Assembly (NCBI GenBank): GCA_001692895.1
Contig: KV748232.1
Span: 248,001-312,000, forward strand
Reading direction: 5' to 3'
Origin: Cenococcum geophilum 1.58
Taxonomy: Eukaryota > Ascomycota > Dothideomycetes > Gloniales > Gloniaceae
DNA: 64,000 nt
Shown here: piece after piece, positions 11,870 through 24,945 of the stretch
Position numbering within the stretch: position 1 is the first letter of the stretch
Layout: every line of letters starts with the position of its first letter
Program-made: the position numbers and the translations under genes
The notes under the pieces: generated by a model
The model's input: the letters and a program-made list of their open reading frames with translations, nothing else
What the model was told of the DNA's origin: nothing
Databases searched by the model: none

Positions 11870-14695
11870 TAGAATTTATATCATTCCTTTAAATCTTCCC
11901 TAAAGTCTCTCCGCGCCCTTATAGGAACTGGCATATAATAAGCAAATACGCAAAATATACTAACTAAAAGGATACTACCTCCTATACGAACTAGACCTAG
12001 CTACCTATATATACTTCTTAGTTAGTTAACATATTAATATATAGGCTTAAAAAGACAATATAGAAAGAGGGTAAAAACAACTAGAGCCAATTCCTAAAAA
12101 AAAATCACTTTAGACCCTACTAAACCTTGCAATAAGGGACTCTAATATATATTAAAGTAAAGTAGGCAGGCCGCTAAAGAAACGCTAGGGGACCCCTACC
12201 TACCCGCACTCTGCTAGACAGAATAGGACTAATACACAAATACTAATAAGGAAAAAAATTAAAATATTTATAAAAAGGTTCTTTCTAGGTGGGGGCTAGG
12301 TAGACCTATAGGATATTAGTAGCTAATTCTATCCCTTACCTATTAAAATAAGTTATATAATATTAGTAAAAGAAATAAAGAACGCTATATAAAAGCTTCC
12401 TATTAGTAAAGCGTTAGGGCTAAATAAGATCCTAAATAAGGTAATTAAAGCTACAGTAGAAGCGGTAGTAATACTACTTATTAATACTACAACTGCCTGC
12501 CTTTAGAGAGGCGAACTACCTAAATACTTTAAAGCAATAACTACGGTTATCTTATAAAAGATAAAGAAAAAAGACTACTCCCTTCTAGGAAGCTACCACC
12601 TAATTACCCTAGAAAATACTCTAGGAAAGCTCTTAAAAAAGATAGTTATAGAATATATATAAGAAGCGACGAAAGTATAAGAGCTACTACTATAGGTATA
12701 AATAGGCACAAGAAAGAAATAATTAACCCTCTTAGCCCTCTCCCTAATTACCTCTAATATCTAAGTAGTATGGTAAGCTTACCTGGGATGCGCTATATTT
12801 ATACTAAGCCTGGGCCTAAGTAGAGCCTTTAATAACGTGTTATATAAAAGATTATTATAAATCCTAAAAAATAAGGGCCTACTAAACTAGATAATTAGGT
12901 TTATTTAAGCCTTCCTAGTGGGCCGTGCTATAAGGATAGTGGTTAAGGGATACGAAAGCGAATTAATACTAATACCTATAGGCATTTTATAGGGATTACC
13001 CCTATTACTAATCCTGTTTCTCTTCTTTATATCTAAACCACTAGAGATATATATAGATAATATAAACCTAATTATATAGGGAAATATAGCAGTAGAAAAC
13101 TGTACTAAGCTAAACTAGGCGTATAATAGGTGCATTATATAGGTAAAATAATATGGCGCTAAATTCGCACTAGATAAATACTAGCTTATCTACTTTATAA
13201 GGAAAAAAAGGGCAAGTAGTAACCTAGCCTTAATAGTAAATATTTAGGGCTGTAAAATAAAACTAGAAGCTACCCTTAAGATCTTAGGGGTCTAGGTAGA
13301 CTTTAGACTAAACTAGAATAAGTATATTATATAGGCAACCTATAGGGGAGCAGCTGTATTCTTAGTAGTATTATAAATTACTACCTTAATATAAGGACCC
13401 TCCTTTAGATATATATGCCTACTATATATAGTAGTTATAAGGCTAATAATGCTATACAGCTTCTAGATCTGGGGCCTAGGACTAGGTAGTAGGGTGCTAG
13501 TAAAAAGCTTCTTAGCGCTATTAGCTAAGCTATAAAACTAGTACCTATATATAACTATAGGAGCTTATAGGAGAATACTACGCGCCACACTAGAGCGCGA
13601 AGTAGTAGTCTTACTGCTAGACCTATATATTAATATAACTACTATATAAAAAGCAGTTATAGTATAAGGCTACTTAATAAAAGAAAAAATACGCTAAACG
13701 CTAAAATGTATATAAGGAATAAGATATATATAAGGAGCAAGGGCCCCTTAAAGGGGAGATACGCCTAAGTATATTAGCTAGGAAGCTCTCTACCTATAAG
13801 TAGTAAAGAGAGAAAAGGAAATATAGAAATTACTAGCCTATTAAGCAAAGACCTAACGTCATACTAGTAGAACGCTATAACGGCAATAGAGGATAGGAGG
13901 CTACTAGCATAAATAGAGATCTACCATACTAATCGCAAGATAGGCAGATCTTAAATGGAAGTAATAATAAAAGGAGGCAGTAAAAATATAAGACGCTACT
14001 ATATGGAACACTCTATAGTTAATACTAACTCTCTCCCTATATAAAGGACTAATAAAGGTAGAATATATAGCTGCCTTTCTACTATAGATAGAGGTCCTAG
14101 GTCTAAATGTATAGCTTATAAGCATCTATATTCTAAATACTATACCATAATACATATACAGATGGCCTGTTTAGTTAGTACGCTATATACTACTATTTTA
14201 TAGCTACTGCTCAGTAAGGGACTAGCTATTCGCTAGTATAGGTATAAAGAATATTACTTAGATACTCTCTATAAGTAGGGGCCTATAAATAGTAGTAAAA
14301 TAGCTTATAGGATAAGGAATTCTTTAGCAGTTCTAAATAGCACATAAGATCTAATAGGAGGACACTATAGGATACGCCCTTTTTTAGCCCCTTAGGGACT
14401 GGTTACCCCCCGCCTAGCTATAGATGGTATACTAGCAAATCGCTAGACCCTCTTACTACTTCCCCTTTTAGATCTTCTAATATACCTAGGAAGTATAGTA
14501 CGTAAGGTAGACTAAAAGATATAATAATATACTAGCTAGGCAAAGGCAAAACGTGTAAAACTAGCTAAAAAAAAGCACCTAGGTTTTTTTCCCCTTAAGG
14601 GGATTTTTCCTATATAGAAAGCTAGTAGCCTATATAGACCTAAAAAGGGACCGAAATGGGCAATAAATAGAATAAATAATAATAATAATAATAAA
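11870..14695 (+). mobile_element. Tad-like LINE, 5'-truncated, RIP-broken
   Basis: A non-LTR retrotransposon copy on the plus strand. The reverse transcriptase runs from about 12350 to 13200: ISKALGLNKI (motif 1 region), TVIL..KKKDY and SYHLITLENTLGK (motif 2), SLGLSRAFNNVL (motif A region), PIGIL.GLPLLLILF (motif B, 12976-13024) and a mutated F/YxDD block YIDNINLI (13050). The thumb and downstream region (KYQLIYFIRKKR, TLKILGV) follow, then a long decayed C-terminal part. No endonuclease domain is visible upstream, so the copy is 5'-truncated, as is usual for LINEs. Premature TAA/TAG codons occur throughout. It ends in an (AAT)n tail, as LINEs of this clade often do. No target-site duplication could be recognised. 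Confidence 0.8.
14661..14694 (+). repeat. (AAT)n microsatellite tail of the LINE
   Basis: AATAAATAGAATAAATAATAATAATAATAATAA-type run directly after the last LINE-derived sequence. It marks the 3' end and fixes the element's orientation. Confidence 0.8.
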
Positions 14696-16318
14696 ATTAT
14701 TTTATAGAGCTATTTATATATTATATACTTATATTTTTAATTTTTATAGCATTATGCTATAATATATATAATTAAATAATAATTCAATGTATTTTATACT
14801 TTCTATGCTTTTTAAATATACTTAGCTACTATTATAAGTACTAATATATAGTATATTTACTATATTTTTAATGCTTTAATACTTTGAATTTTATTAGTAT
14901 AAATTAAAATATTAAAATATATAATATATAGCTATTTATTACTGTATAAAAATATATTATACGAAAATATAAGTTTATGGTATTTATATATTAAAGTTTT
15001 AAATAGATTATATTATAAATTAAGCTATAAACTTAAAATTAATCCATTTTTAATCACTTTTTACCAAAACTTATAACTTTATTAATAGTTTATATTTTTT
15101 ATTTAATTCTAATATGTTAAAGTAGAAAATATATAATTTTTAGCTATATCTATTAAGTCGTTATTATATAGTTAGATTTTATTAGGGTAAGAATAGCGTG
15201 CCTAAGCCTATAGGCACTTCTACTAAAAGCCGAAGTTAAAGTTTTATTTAAGTTTTATTTATTCTTTTAATATTTTAATATTAACTTTTAATATTAATGC
15301 TGTTGTTAATGGAAAGTCTTAGTATAGAAAATCTAACTAATTAGACAACTTTAACCGCTAGTTAAAGTTCCTTAACATTTTAAGATTTTATATAACTACC
15401 CTTTTAATTTACCTTTTTTTTTTAGCAAATACTATAAGACCTTTATTTTAATTTTCTGTTACCTTGCCTTGTTTAGCCATATATATCTACCCACCTTTGT
15501 TTTATATTAAGAAAGCACTATTATTACTCTTCTCTTAAATTGCTCTCCGCACGCCTATTATATACGCGGAATTTTACCCAATATTAATAAGCGAGTTATA
15601 ATAAGCCAGTTGCTTTTAGATTCTTTACTTTTTAGCTCTAAAAGGTTCTAATTATAATAAGGTTAATTTAGAAGATAGCTTTATAGGCTATCCTTTCTTT
15701 AAACCCCTAGAGAGCCTCTAAGTTTTAATATTAACAATATCCTTGCAGTTAAGGTAACTCTCTTATCTACTAGGCCGCCTTATAATAGTAGTTAATAGCT
15801 TAAGTGTAAGATAATATATATTAGTAGCTGCGTTAGCTAGCGTGTAATATATACTATTAAACTAGCTAAATATGTTCTTAATAGTATACTGCAGATCTAG
15901 GCAGTAACTAGCGGTAAGTAATACTTAAGTAAATAACTTAGTTATATCTAAGCTAGTTTACCATCGGCCTTAAAGAAAAAGCTTAAGAATAATATTATAA
16001 TATTCGTTAAGTTAATCTATCTTAAACTAACTATCTTACTAGCCTCTACAATTAGCTAACATACTAGTAAGTAATAATCTTAGAGGACTTAATCCGCGGC
16101 TTTAGTTATAAGTAATTTAGTAAGGTATAGAGCCAACTATATATATTAACTCTTTACACTACTAGTAAAGAGAAGATAGTAGTAAACAATCACCGGTTTA
16201 ATAAGCCTAATATTAACGTACTTAATAGCAAACTTTAATATAAGGTAGACCTCTATATCTTATATAAATCAAATATAGTTTTAAAATACCTTATTAACTA
16301 GTTTATTACTATAGGACC
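14695..16318. other. extremely AT-rich DNA, no identifiable gene
   Basis: 14695-15150 is one of the most AT-rich parts of the window. 15160-16318 is RIPed DNA with stops in all frames. Nothing recognisable was found. Confidence 0.6.
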
Positions 16319-16323
16319 GTTAG

Positions 16324-16540
16324 TATAAGGGGACTTTGTAGACAGGGGGCTATAAGGCACGATTATAGGAATAGGATAGATTGGTAAGAGGGACGAATCC
16401 TTAAGAAGGTAAGGCCTCTAGAATTGTAGAGACTATATACTACAGATATGTGCCTCCGGCACGTAACCGGCGACTATCCGACGGGCGTTTGGGGGTTGTC
16501 CTAAGGGCAACCCGAGGTGTCCGTAATAATATCCCTTATA
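16324..16540. repeat. solo LTR with GTTAG target duplication
   Basis: 217 bp starting TATAAGGGGACTTTG and ending ATCCCTTATA, flanked on both sides by GTTAG (16319-16323 and 16541-16545). Matched 5-bp duplications around a single LTR are the mark left by LTR-LTR recombination. Its middle (16440-16520) keeps CG/CA/TG-rich sequence, so it is less RIPed than its neighbours and than its sister copy at 1676-1891. Confidence 0.9.
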
Positions 16541-16699
16541 GTTAGCTAGGCAAGAAAGGCTCCTCTTAAATGCACTGTAAGGTAGTAAGGAATCCTACTC
16601 TTACTACTACCGTTTTATTACCTCTTTTAATATCTTGTCTAGTAATCTAATTATTAACCCCCTTATTACCCTAGTCCTTAATATTTTTTTTAAAAAAAA

Positions 16700-17598
16700 A
16701 AGACAAAGGAAGTATATAGTAATTTAGGCGTTAAAGGACTTAATTGCGACCTCCTCTTTATAATAAAACGGCGTCTTATAACCCTAATGCACGCTAAAAT
16801 AGACCTTGCTATAACCTAACAATTTAAAGCAGTTTAATGGTCTATAGTTAATATTGTGTATTATATCTATATAGTTAGTTCGCTAATAAAACAATCCGGC
16901 CATAGGAAGAAACCATTTTAGTTATTTATAGTAACGCTCTTTAAGGCGGCGCTCTTACTATATAGATTAGAGGAGGCCTACAGCCTTCTAATCGCCATTA
17001 ATTAAGACTAATTTACTATTATTAAAGGATCCATCCTTATACCCTAGCTGACCCTCTTAAAACCCGCACTCGCCGTTATTGCCACTAAATATATTCCTAA
17101 GAACACCATATATACCCTCTAAAGTGCCCTTATTCTCTAGAATTAGACCTAATATAAAGTAGTATAGCTTTTGTGGAAGGAGATAATTAATAATAGGTAT
17201 ACTAGGCTAGAAGTCTACGGCAATATTAAGCTTTTTAACTTTTAGTATTATATATATAATGGCCTCAGCGATTTAATATAACTAGTATTGTTCTGTATAT
17301 CTATCTGCCTAGTTACTAGGATAATTAAAGATTGCGCTATAAGTAAGCTATTCTATAGGTTTAAGTATAGAAATGCGAAGACCGTTATATAGAAACTCGA
17401 GACTAAGTATAAGTTTAGAAGTAGTAGCAGAAAGGTGTTTATTAGTGTTTAATATAGTCTTATATTAAACCCTTTTATTCTAATTAAAGTTAATATATAT
17501 AATTGTCAGCTAATTCCAGTTCTTTAAAGCAGTTACCTTAATTATACACTATAAGAAAGTTATTATTTATTACACTAGCAGTAACTAAGACGCCTTAA
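16700..17598 (+). pseudogene. unrecognised coding fossil
   Basis: From about 16880 to 17590 one plus-strand frame stays coherent for more than 200 codons if TAA/TAG is read as a RIP product, with segments such as KAALLLYRLEEAYSLLIAIN, LLKPALAVIATKYIPKNT and LLWKEIINNRYTRLEVYGN. Amino-acid use is protein-like and no TGA occurs in it. I do not recognise the family. A hydrophobic segment (LVLFCISICLVTRII) may be a core strand or a membrane segment. It ends against the foldback-repeat arm at 17581-17598. It could be a decayed transposon protein or a duplicated host gene. Confidence 0.4.
17581..17598. repeat. single arm of the foldback repeat family
   Basis: GTAACTAAGACGCCTTAA is identical to the left arm of copy 1 at 1895. 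No right arm is present nearby, so this is a fragment. Confidence 0.6.
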
Positions 17599-17599
17599 G

Positions 17600-17924
17600 T
17601 ACGCGATCTATAACTAAAATTCCTTAACTATACCCTCCGCCTATAGTGACGGAGGTATCTTATCTAAATCCCTAAGTGTGGAAGTATATACCCTACTAAC
17701 TTCCTCTAGCTCTTTTTATATTTTAGCACGACCAATATATAATATTGTAACTCCTAACTTATAAAGAAGTGTAATATATCTTTATTTAATACCTATATTA
17801 TATAAATAAACCCCTAAAGCAGTATAAAACTAGAAGCTAGCTTAAGGGGCTTATATATTTATTAGAATTACGTATATTATAAAGAGCTTATTATAGTAAG
17901 GCGTAATATTACAAGAATTAGTAT
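17600..17924. other. AT-rich DNA left of Copia A1
   Basis: No gene or repeat recognised. It ends in the ATAGC target-site copy of the Copia insertion. Confidence 0.6.
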
Positions 17925-17929
17925 ATAGC

Positions 17930-18136
17930 TGTTGGTCACACAGGGTGACTTACCAATAACGGCTACTCGAGTAGGTTATAGTGATAATGGTTAATAAAGC
18001 TTGTTTATTGGAATGAGGGAGGGCAAGGAACCTAAGGCTCCTCGCCACGCTAGTGCCGCAGCGACACGTAATGGCAACTTGCCATCACGTAACGGCAGTT
18101 TGCCGTACGTGACGGCAACTTGCCTTATTCCCGACA
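17930..18136 (-). repeat. 3' LTR of Copia A copy 1
   Basis: TGTTGGTCACAC ... TTCCCGACA on the plus strand. It contains a conserved hairpin around GCGAGGA/TCCTCGC and three tandem units built on CACGTGACGGCAACTTGC, each with a GGCAACTTGCC-like palindrome. Confidence 0.92.
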
Positions 18137-21100
18137 CTAGCAACTCTTCTTTTATAGTTGCCATCTATATATAAATACTGCTTAACTATTATAACAAATA
18201 TAAATCCTCCTTATTTACTATTGCCATTGTAATATAAGTCTCGCTATTCTAAAATTTGCCTCTTAGCACGTAGTGCTCTCTTACTTAGGAGTTGTAGGTA
18301 GGTATCTTATTTAAAGGGCCGCTAAGGCGCTAGTAGTAAGCGAGCCAATAGCGATTTTTTATCCTGGGGATGGAAAATCCTAATTGGCTAGGTTAAGTCA
18401 GGGTCTATAGAATATTATACTCCCCCCTCCTAAAAAGTCTTAGTAAGAGAATCTAACTAATTAGATAACTTTAACCGCCGGTTAAAGTTCCTAGATATCT
18501 TAAGACCTTACATAACTAAGAAATTTCTAGGGATTCCCTTTTAACCTAACCTTTAACTTATATACGTAGAGTATTTATATTAACAAACGTCTCTAGTGCC
18601 TTATTTAGGTTCGCCTTTATTATTATATCTGCTAGGTTATCTTAGCTATTAATTTATTAAATCTTAAAGAGTTCTTAACGCTTATAGGATTGCTAAAGTA
18701 CTATAATATTAATTATAAGGCGCTTCTCCTTTATGGTACCGAGCTTAACTAAATACTTATAGAGGGAATATAAGTCGGTATATACGATTATAGGGATAAT
18801 AGGAACTTTAAGTTAATCTATAATTATCTTTAGGGTAGTTCCAATTGTAATTGCTATATTAACTCCGCTAACTATTTTATATATCTCTAACGCTAGAACG
18901 CTTTAAGTAACGTATTTACTCTTAGTTAAGCTCTAATAGATAAGATTGCCGTAGATTATAAAGTTATTCTCTCTAATGGATTTGTTCGCGATAATAATCT
19001 TATATCCTAGCTAGGGGCTAAAATCTTTATTATTTATAAACGATCTATTAATAAATATAAAGAGCTTAGTAGTGGGAAGATTAATAGGCACGTAGAGTAG
19101 TCCCTAATTAAGATGGTTTATTTGCCAGGAAAGACGCTTATTTAGGGTAAGAACGTTATCCTTAGTTAGTTTCTAGTGTTAAGTAGTAATAAAGAGATTA
19201 AATAAAGCCTTAGGTTAATAAATAGAAGTAATATAAGCTCCGTAAGCGCGTTGCTCCATATATCCTTGCTTTAGAGAATTAACGTTAATAACATTAATCT
19301 TCTTACCTTAACCCTTCTGGCGCAAAGTAATAGAATCCTTATTTAGGGAGAGGATACATCTATTAAAGAGTAATAGTGTTATTAAATTAAGCTTTTCCTT
19401 TAGCTTTACTATAAGATTTACCTTTATTAGCTCGTCTTCTTTAAGAGCTAAGAACTAGTCGTCTCCTAAGATAATTATATTATTAGTTTATATGCCGATA
19501 ATTCCAAACAGAGTTCCTATAGTTGTGATAAGGAAGTAGGGATTAAATATAGAAGTAGTTATTAAAAGCTTCTCTTTATGGTGCTTACTATAGGTAGCCC
19601 ACTAGTAAGTTCCTACCTCTATAATTCTATATAATGGCTTAAGCATAACTATAATTATATTTTTAGGGTACTAGTGGTAAATTTACTCCGGAAGGTATGC
19701 TAATATTAAGCGCTAAAGGTGCGTCTCTAATTAGGTATAGGCTTAAGTAATATCTTATAAATAAACCGCCATTCTATTCTTTATTAAGGAGGGAGCTAAT
19801 ACAATAATGACTCGCTAACTAGCTCGTTGAATTATAGGAGACTGCGTAAGAATTACCTCCTTACCATCATCATTGTAGCCTTAGATAATAAGCCTTAATT
19901 TCTTAAATAGGGTATTAGTAGCTTTACCCTTAATCTTGTTAACTATTCTTAACTTAAAGATACGAACTCCATTAAACTTAGTAGGGTTATACTTCTTAAA
20001 CTTAAAGACTCCTCTTATAATAAAACCATCGATCTCCTACTTATTAGATGCTTAGAAAGGAGTTTTAGAAGTTATAATACGACCTTCCTTTTAGAGCTGT
20101 TTTGCAAGCTTAAAGTTAGCCTTCTCCTTAGCTGTTATAAAGGCCATTAACAACTTAACTCTATTCTTAATGGCGGCAACAAATTACTCTTTAAAATTAA
20201 TAAGATATTAGCGATTTTGTAATCCCTTTAGGCAACCTCTACCGCATTACAGTTACGGTATATCTACTATAATTATATTAGGATCGTAGTCGTCTTCTAG
20301 AGTACGTTAATTGTGGTTCTCCTCTAGGGCATCTTTTAGGGTATCCTGTAAAGGCTTAAAACTATTATCCTTATAGTAAGGCTTAATAACGGTTAAATAG
20401 AATTAAGTGGGTCTATAAGGCATCTAAATAGTATAAGTTTAACTATTAATTATAATAAGTTAATGTGGGCCTAACTATCCTCCCTTTTTACGCCATACGC
20501 GTACCTTAGACTAAAGTAGTAGATTAAGCGTAGTTAAGGTATTTAGGCCATTTCTTATTCCTAGTACGTTGTTAACCTGGCGTATAGCGTAGAGATATTA
20601 TACCTCCTTCATTACCTTGCGAATAGCCTTAACTTATTATATAATAGAGGAAGATAGTAGAGAATTATTAGTTATTTAAGGGTAGGCGCTAAAGACAAGT
20701 AATATAAGTATAAGTCTATCTAGGCCAGCGGAATTATTAACGGCTTTAATAGCTATTTATAAGGTAAATTCTTCGCTAGCGTTCTCTAGTTTTAAAGAGA
20801 TAATCTTATATACGCGGCGTAATGGCGTATAATATTATTCTACTTTTCTAACACTATTATATGCCTTAATAGGGACTTCCTTAACCTTAATTGCCATTGC
20901 CTTTATCTATTGTTAAAACTCTATAGATAAGAAGTTCTTTCTTACGTTATAAACGATTTAATTAGGGGGTTCTAGGTAGATATTAATCTAGCATAATTAT
21001 AGGGTATCCCATACGTTTCTAGCTAATATATCCTTTAAAAAACGTGCGGCTTAAAAGGAGGTTAAGGAGTTAATAACTTAAAGTACTGGCTTACCGCTAA

Positions 21101-23884
21101 GATATATAACGTTAATAATAATATAGAAGTTAAAGTCGTAGTTATCTTTAAGGCTGAACTTAAATTGGCTAGGGGACTTCTAGTTTATTTAGTAGTAATA
21201 GTAGTACTTTATAAGATGCTTAATCGCCTTAACCTTAACTTTATAGCCTACTTACTAAAAGACCCTAAGCAGTTAATAAATAGATGGGTGGCTAAAGCGA
21301 TAGTGTAGTTAACGTAACTCTAACTTAGTTAAGTGGCTTTAAGCAATACTCTTTTCTAGTTAATAAAGGAGTAACTAGGGGTAACCCCACTTGCGCATAA
21401 CAGGCACCCAATTATCTCCCTAAATAAGTATATTCTTAAGGTTATTAAGCTTAACGCCTAATTTATCTATATCTCCAATATAAAATAGAAATAGGGTATT
21501 TATAGGAATAATATAGAAAGTAATATACCCCAAGGGGGTTCGGACCCTAATTGTGCTAAGAGAGATTATAGTACCCTTACTAAAACAAATCGTGTATTAG
21601 CCTGCCGTTAAATAGTTAATCTAAATAGAGCTATTAAGCTGCTAAAGGGCTTAAACTTAAGGTTCTCCTACTATAGATACTCCTGCGGCTCTAGTATCTA
21701 GTATAATACTATAAAAGACGTTCGCCGAATATCTATTATTAAAGGAGAATGTGGAACTCTCCTATAGCTTATTAAAGATATCTAACTTCGTAATAGAGTG
21801 GAGCGTAGATTGGTTATTAAGAATGGTAATAGTTTATATACCATCTACCTTACTATACTTAGTGAAGTATTAGTTAGGTAAGTAGTCCTCAATTTCTATA
21901 TCTATAAGGAGCTATTTGGCCTTATTAACCTTACTCTTAAGATCTTCTACGCCTTTATATTAAACTAGAAAGCTTTAAAAGTAGGCTATAGTAACCTTAT
22001 AATTTCTAACGTTTCTTATACTCTAGCGAAACCTATTATATACCTCCTTTCGCTTATTAAGAGAATGCCTAGTTAACTAGCAATTCGGTTTCTTATAAAC
22101 ATAGTACTTTTTTTAGTAATTACTTCGAAATAAACCTCTATAAGGGCCTCCACCTTTACCTTATAGTTATTAATTATACCCTCTACCATATTGCCTACCC
22201 CAGCTACTATATGTTTAATTAGTCTAGTTGTAATTATATTAGTTAGGCGGGTTAATTAAAGTAGGTTAGAGTTAGGTATTAAATTACTATACTTTTTAAA
22301 AGCGTAGAGCGGTGCTAATAGAAGATCTTAATTAAGTATATACTCCTTTATAAGTATTTATAGGATTAAAAAGAGTAAGGTTATATTCTTTAATACCTTA
22401 GTATACGCTAATAACTTAATTACGTAGGCTAAAGTCCTCTTAATATAATTTGGATAAACCACACTAAATTATCTAAAGTTAATTAAAGAGCTTTTAAAGA
22501 CAATTAAGCCGAGGGATATCTGGGTTTATAGTAATAATTCTTAGAAAAGTAGTCTCTCTCTATTCTAATATATACTGCTACTTATTCTCTTCTATTTTAA
22601 AGTGGTATCTTAACTTATATATTATGCGGTTAAAATTATATCCTTTTCCTGCTAAACGATTATAATAGAAGGTACTAGCTCGGCCCTTAAGTATAACGGA
22701 ATAGGCGTTATAGTATTAATTAGACTCTATTCCTACCTTCTAGTAACAGTTATAGAAGATATATAGTTTTAAATTAAGAATATTATATAATTCCCTACTA
22801 AACTTCTTCTCCTAATCCGAATAGAGCTTTATAAGCTCTGTAAGTAATTTTAAACTACCTCCAATTTAAGATTGGGATGGAGGAGGTAGGGGTTATATTA
22901 TAGGCTGTAGTGGGGATATAGGTCTAGTCGGTAGAGTCTAAAGGTTATTAAATTGCGAAGTAATGGGATCCTGTGCCTGCTTTTATTAGGGTATAGTATC
23001 TAACGTTAAGGTTACGGGTTAAATTGGATACAGAGGAGTTAAAGGCGGAGGTAGGTTCGTCTTTAGAGGTATATTACTTAGGTTCTATTATAAGTTAAGC
23101 TTCCTTATAGTGCGTAGTTGGTGCTTAATCTCTTATAGAGTCCATTTATGCTCTTCTTTTACGTCAATAATCTACTCCTAAATATTGTCTCTAATAGTAC
23201 CCCTGTCCTTAGGGACAAATACTCTATTCTCCTAAAGGAAGTTATGGAAGTTCCGTACGATATCCTTATTTATAGGGGCTTATGTTTCCTTTATTTATTT
23301 AATAAAGTCCTCCTTTATACATTCCCATAGCGCGATATTATTGTATTTACTGTCCTTATAATATGCCATACGGTATAATAAAAATCCATTTAAGTCTTAT
23401 TCATTAGCGTTTACAAGGTTAATTATAGCTTTATTCTATATCTTTAAGTTAATATCTTCCTTATACTTCTTTAGGTAGGTTAACGCTATAGTAGGTATAA
23501 AATTAACGGGGTGTCGTACATTAAAGGTAGGTAGGATTTTCAGTTTTATAGGATCTCGTAGGTTTACTGTTAAAAGGTAGGCAATTTAAGATATTATTTA
23601 ACGCGTTTTAGACGTTAACTTAGGACCCTAGGTTTAGTAACACTTCTAACCTAGAGTACTTAACCAAATCTTTATAAACGCGGTTGTTCTGCATAATAGA
23701 CGCAACTTAGTATCTCCTAGTACTTAGTAACACTTCTATTACTAGTTTTCCGTAAGTCTAAGGTAGTACAGTATTACTAGGATCTATTCCATATAAGCGC
23801 ATATGGCACCCCTATATAAGACTATCTCTTCTGTTTAAAAACCTAGCTGCTTTATAGTTAACTATATATTTAACCACTAATCAG

Positions 23885-24091
23885 TGTTAGTTACATAGGG
23901 TGACTCACTAATAACAGCTACTCGAGTAGGTTACAGTGATAATGGTTAATAAAGGTTGTTTATTAGAATAAGAGAGGGCGAGGAACCTAAGGCTCCTCGC
24001 CACGCTAGTGCCGCGGCGACACGTAATAGCAACTTGCCATCACGTGACGGCAGTTTGCCGTACGTGACGGCAACTTGCCTCATTCCCGACA
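23885..24091 (-). repeat. 5' LTR of Copia A copy 1
   Basis: Same 207 bp as 17930-18136 with scattered transitions, the same hairpin and the same tandem units. The inner side (23865-23884) carries CCACTAAT, part of the conserved primer-side sequence shared with the other family A copies. Confidence 0.92.
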
Positions 24092-24096
24092 ATAGC

Positions 24097-24720
24097 CTTG
24101 GCTAAACTAAAGCTATAAGGAAGCCCTATAGCGTTAGAGTAAGGCGCTATACGTTAGTAGTAATTATATTAAGCTTAAGCTTTTTAACTAGTTTTTTGGC
24201 GTTAAATCGTCTAAGCCTACTAGAAATAATAACTTTATTCTCTTCTCTTAGGCGTATAAGATCTTCTAATTCTTACTCTATCTAGTTATATAGAGGTTCT
24301 TAATAGAGCCTTCCTAGCTGGTAATTACTATGCACTATAAGCCGTTCCTTAACTTCCGGCTCTTTAAATATTGCCTTCTATAGCCTATTTGCATGTTACT
24401 CTAGCGTATTATAATTAGGAGGGCTAAAAGCGGTTATATAATACTTAATAAGAGTTATAAAGCTCTAGCGGTGCTTATATAGCTATTCTAATATTAAATT
24501 AACATTTTCGCGTTTTAAATGAAAGACTTATAATCCTTAATTGCTATTTAAAGCTAGCTTATTAGTTTGGGTACTCTAGCTATAGTAAAAAGAGGGCGGC
24601 GGTAGTTATAGGAAAGGTGCAGCTGCTACGACTTAAGGGCGTTAGGTGCGATAATAAGACAATAAATTAGAACCGGGTAAATTGGGCAATGTAGTCTTCT
24701 TCGCTAGGTATAATTTAGTA
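24097..24720 (-). pseudogene. unrecognised coding fossil
   Basis: Reading the minus strand from about 24650 to 24180, a single frame stays coherent through TAA/TAG codons, with segments HLKRENVNLILE, FITLIKYYITAFSPPNYNTL, KAIFKEPEVKERLIVHSNYQ and ELEDLIRLREENKVIISSRL. The last part is charged and likely helical or coiled coil. I cannot name the family. No transposon ends were found around it. Confidence 0.35.
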
Positions 24721-24945
24721 ATTCTAGCTATTAGGAATAGCTTAGGGAGCTATAAAAGTTAAGATAATTTGGCTTAAAGTAGGTATATATAGGCCTAAAT
24801 ACCCCACGCGGGACTAATAAAAATCTGAACCGTATACTAGACCTTCTAATAAAGGTCTTGCTAAAAGCGGCTAAGGGCTTAGCAAGGTAAGCCTTAGCAA
24901 GAAAGTCTAGGAACGAGACAACGTTACTAGGGAGATTACTAGAGG

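Larger units (their letters stand above)
17930..24091 (-). mobile_element. Ty1/Copia LTR retrotransposon fossil, family A, copy 1 (full length)
   Basis: A 6162-bp element bounded by 207-bp LTRs and a perfect ATAGC duplication (17925-17929 and 24092-24096). The coding strand is minus: the 5' LTR is on the right, and a purine-rich tract (AAAAGAAGAG on minus) lies just inside the left LTR. Order on the minus strand is a gag-like region (about 23700-22900), integrase (about 21350-20560, with AARFLKDI and a KVEYY block), reverse transcriptase (about 20340-19400) and RNase H (about 18950-18450, TDSYSLYEYLAKLGTTKEKR). Integrase before RT is the Copia order. The same polyprotein type is widespread in ascomycetes. 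It is broken throughout by RIP-type changes and old enough to be inert. A second copy is at 49577-55712. Confidence 0.9.

Noticed and set aside
14695-15540. AT-rich stretch as a centromere core
   Set aside because: AT-richness alone is explained by RIP. Centromere identity cannot be read from sequence in these fungi.
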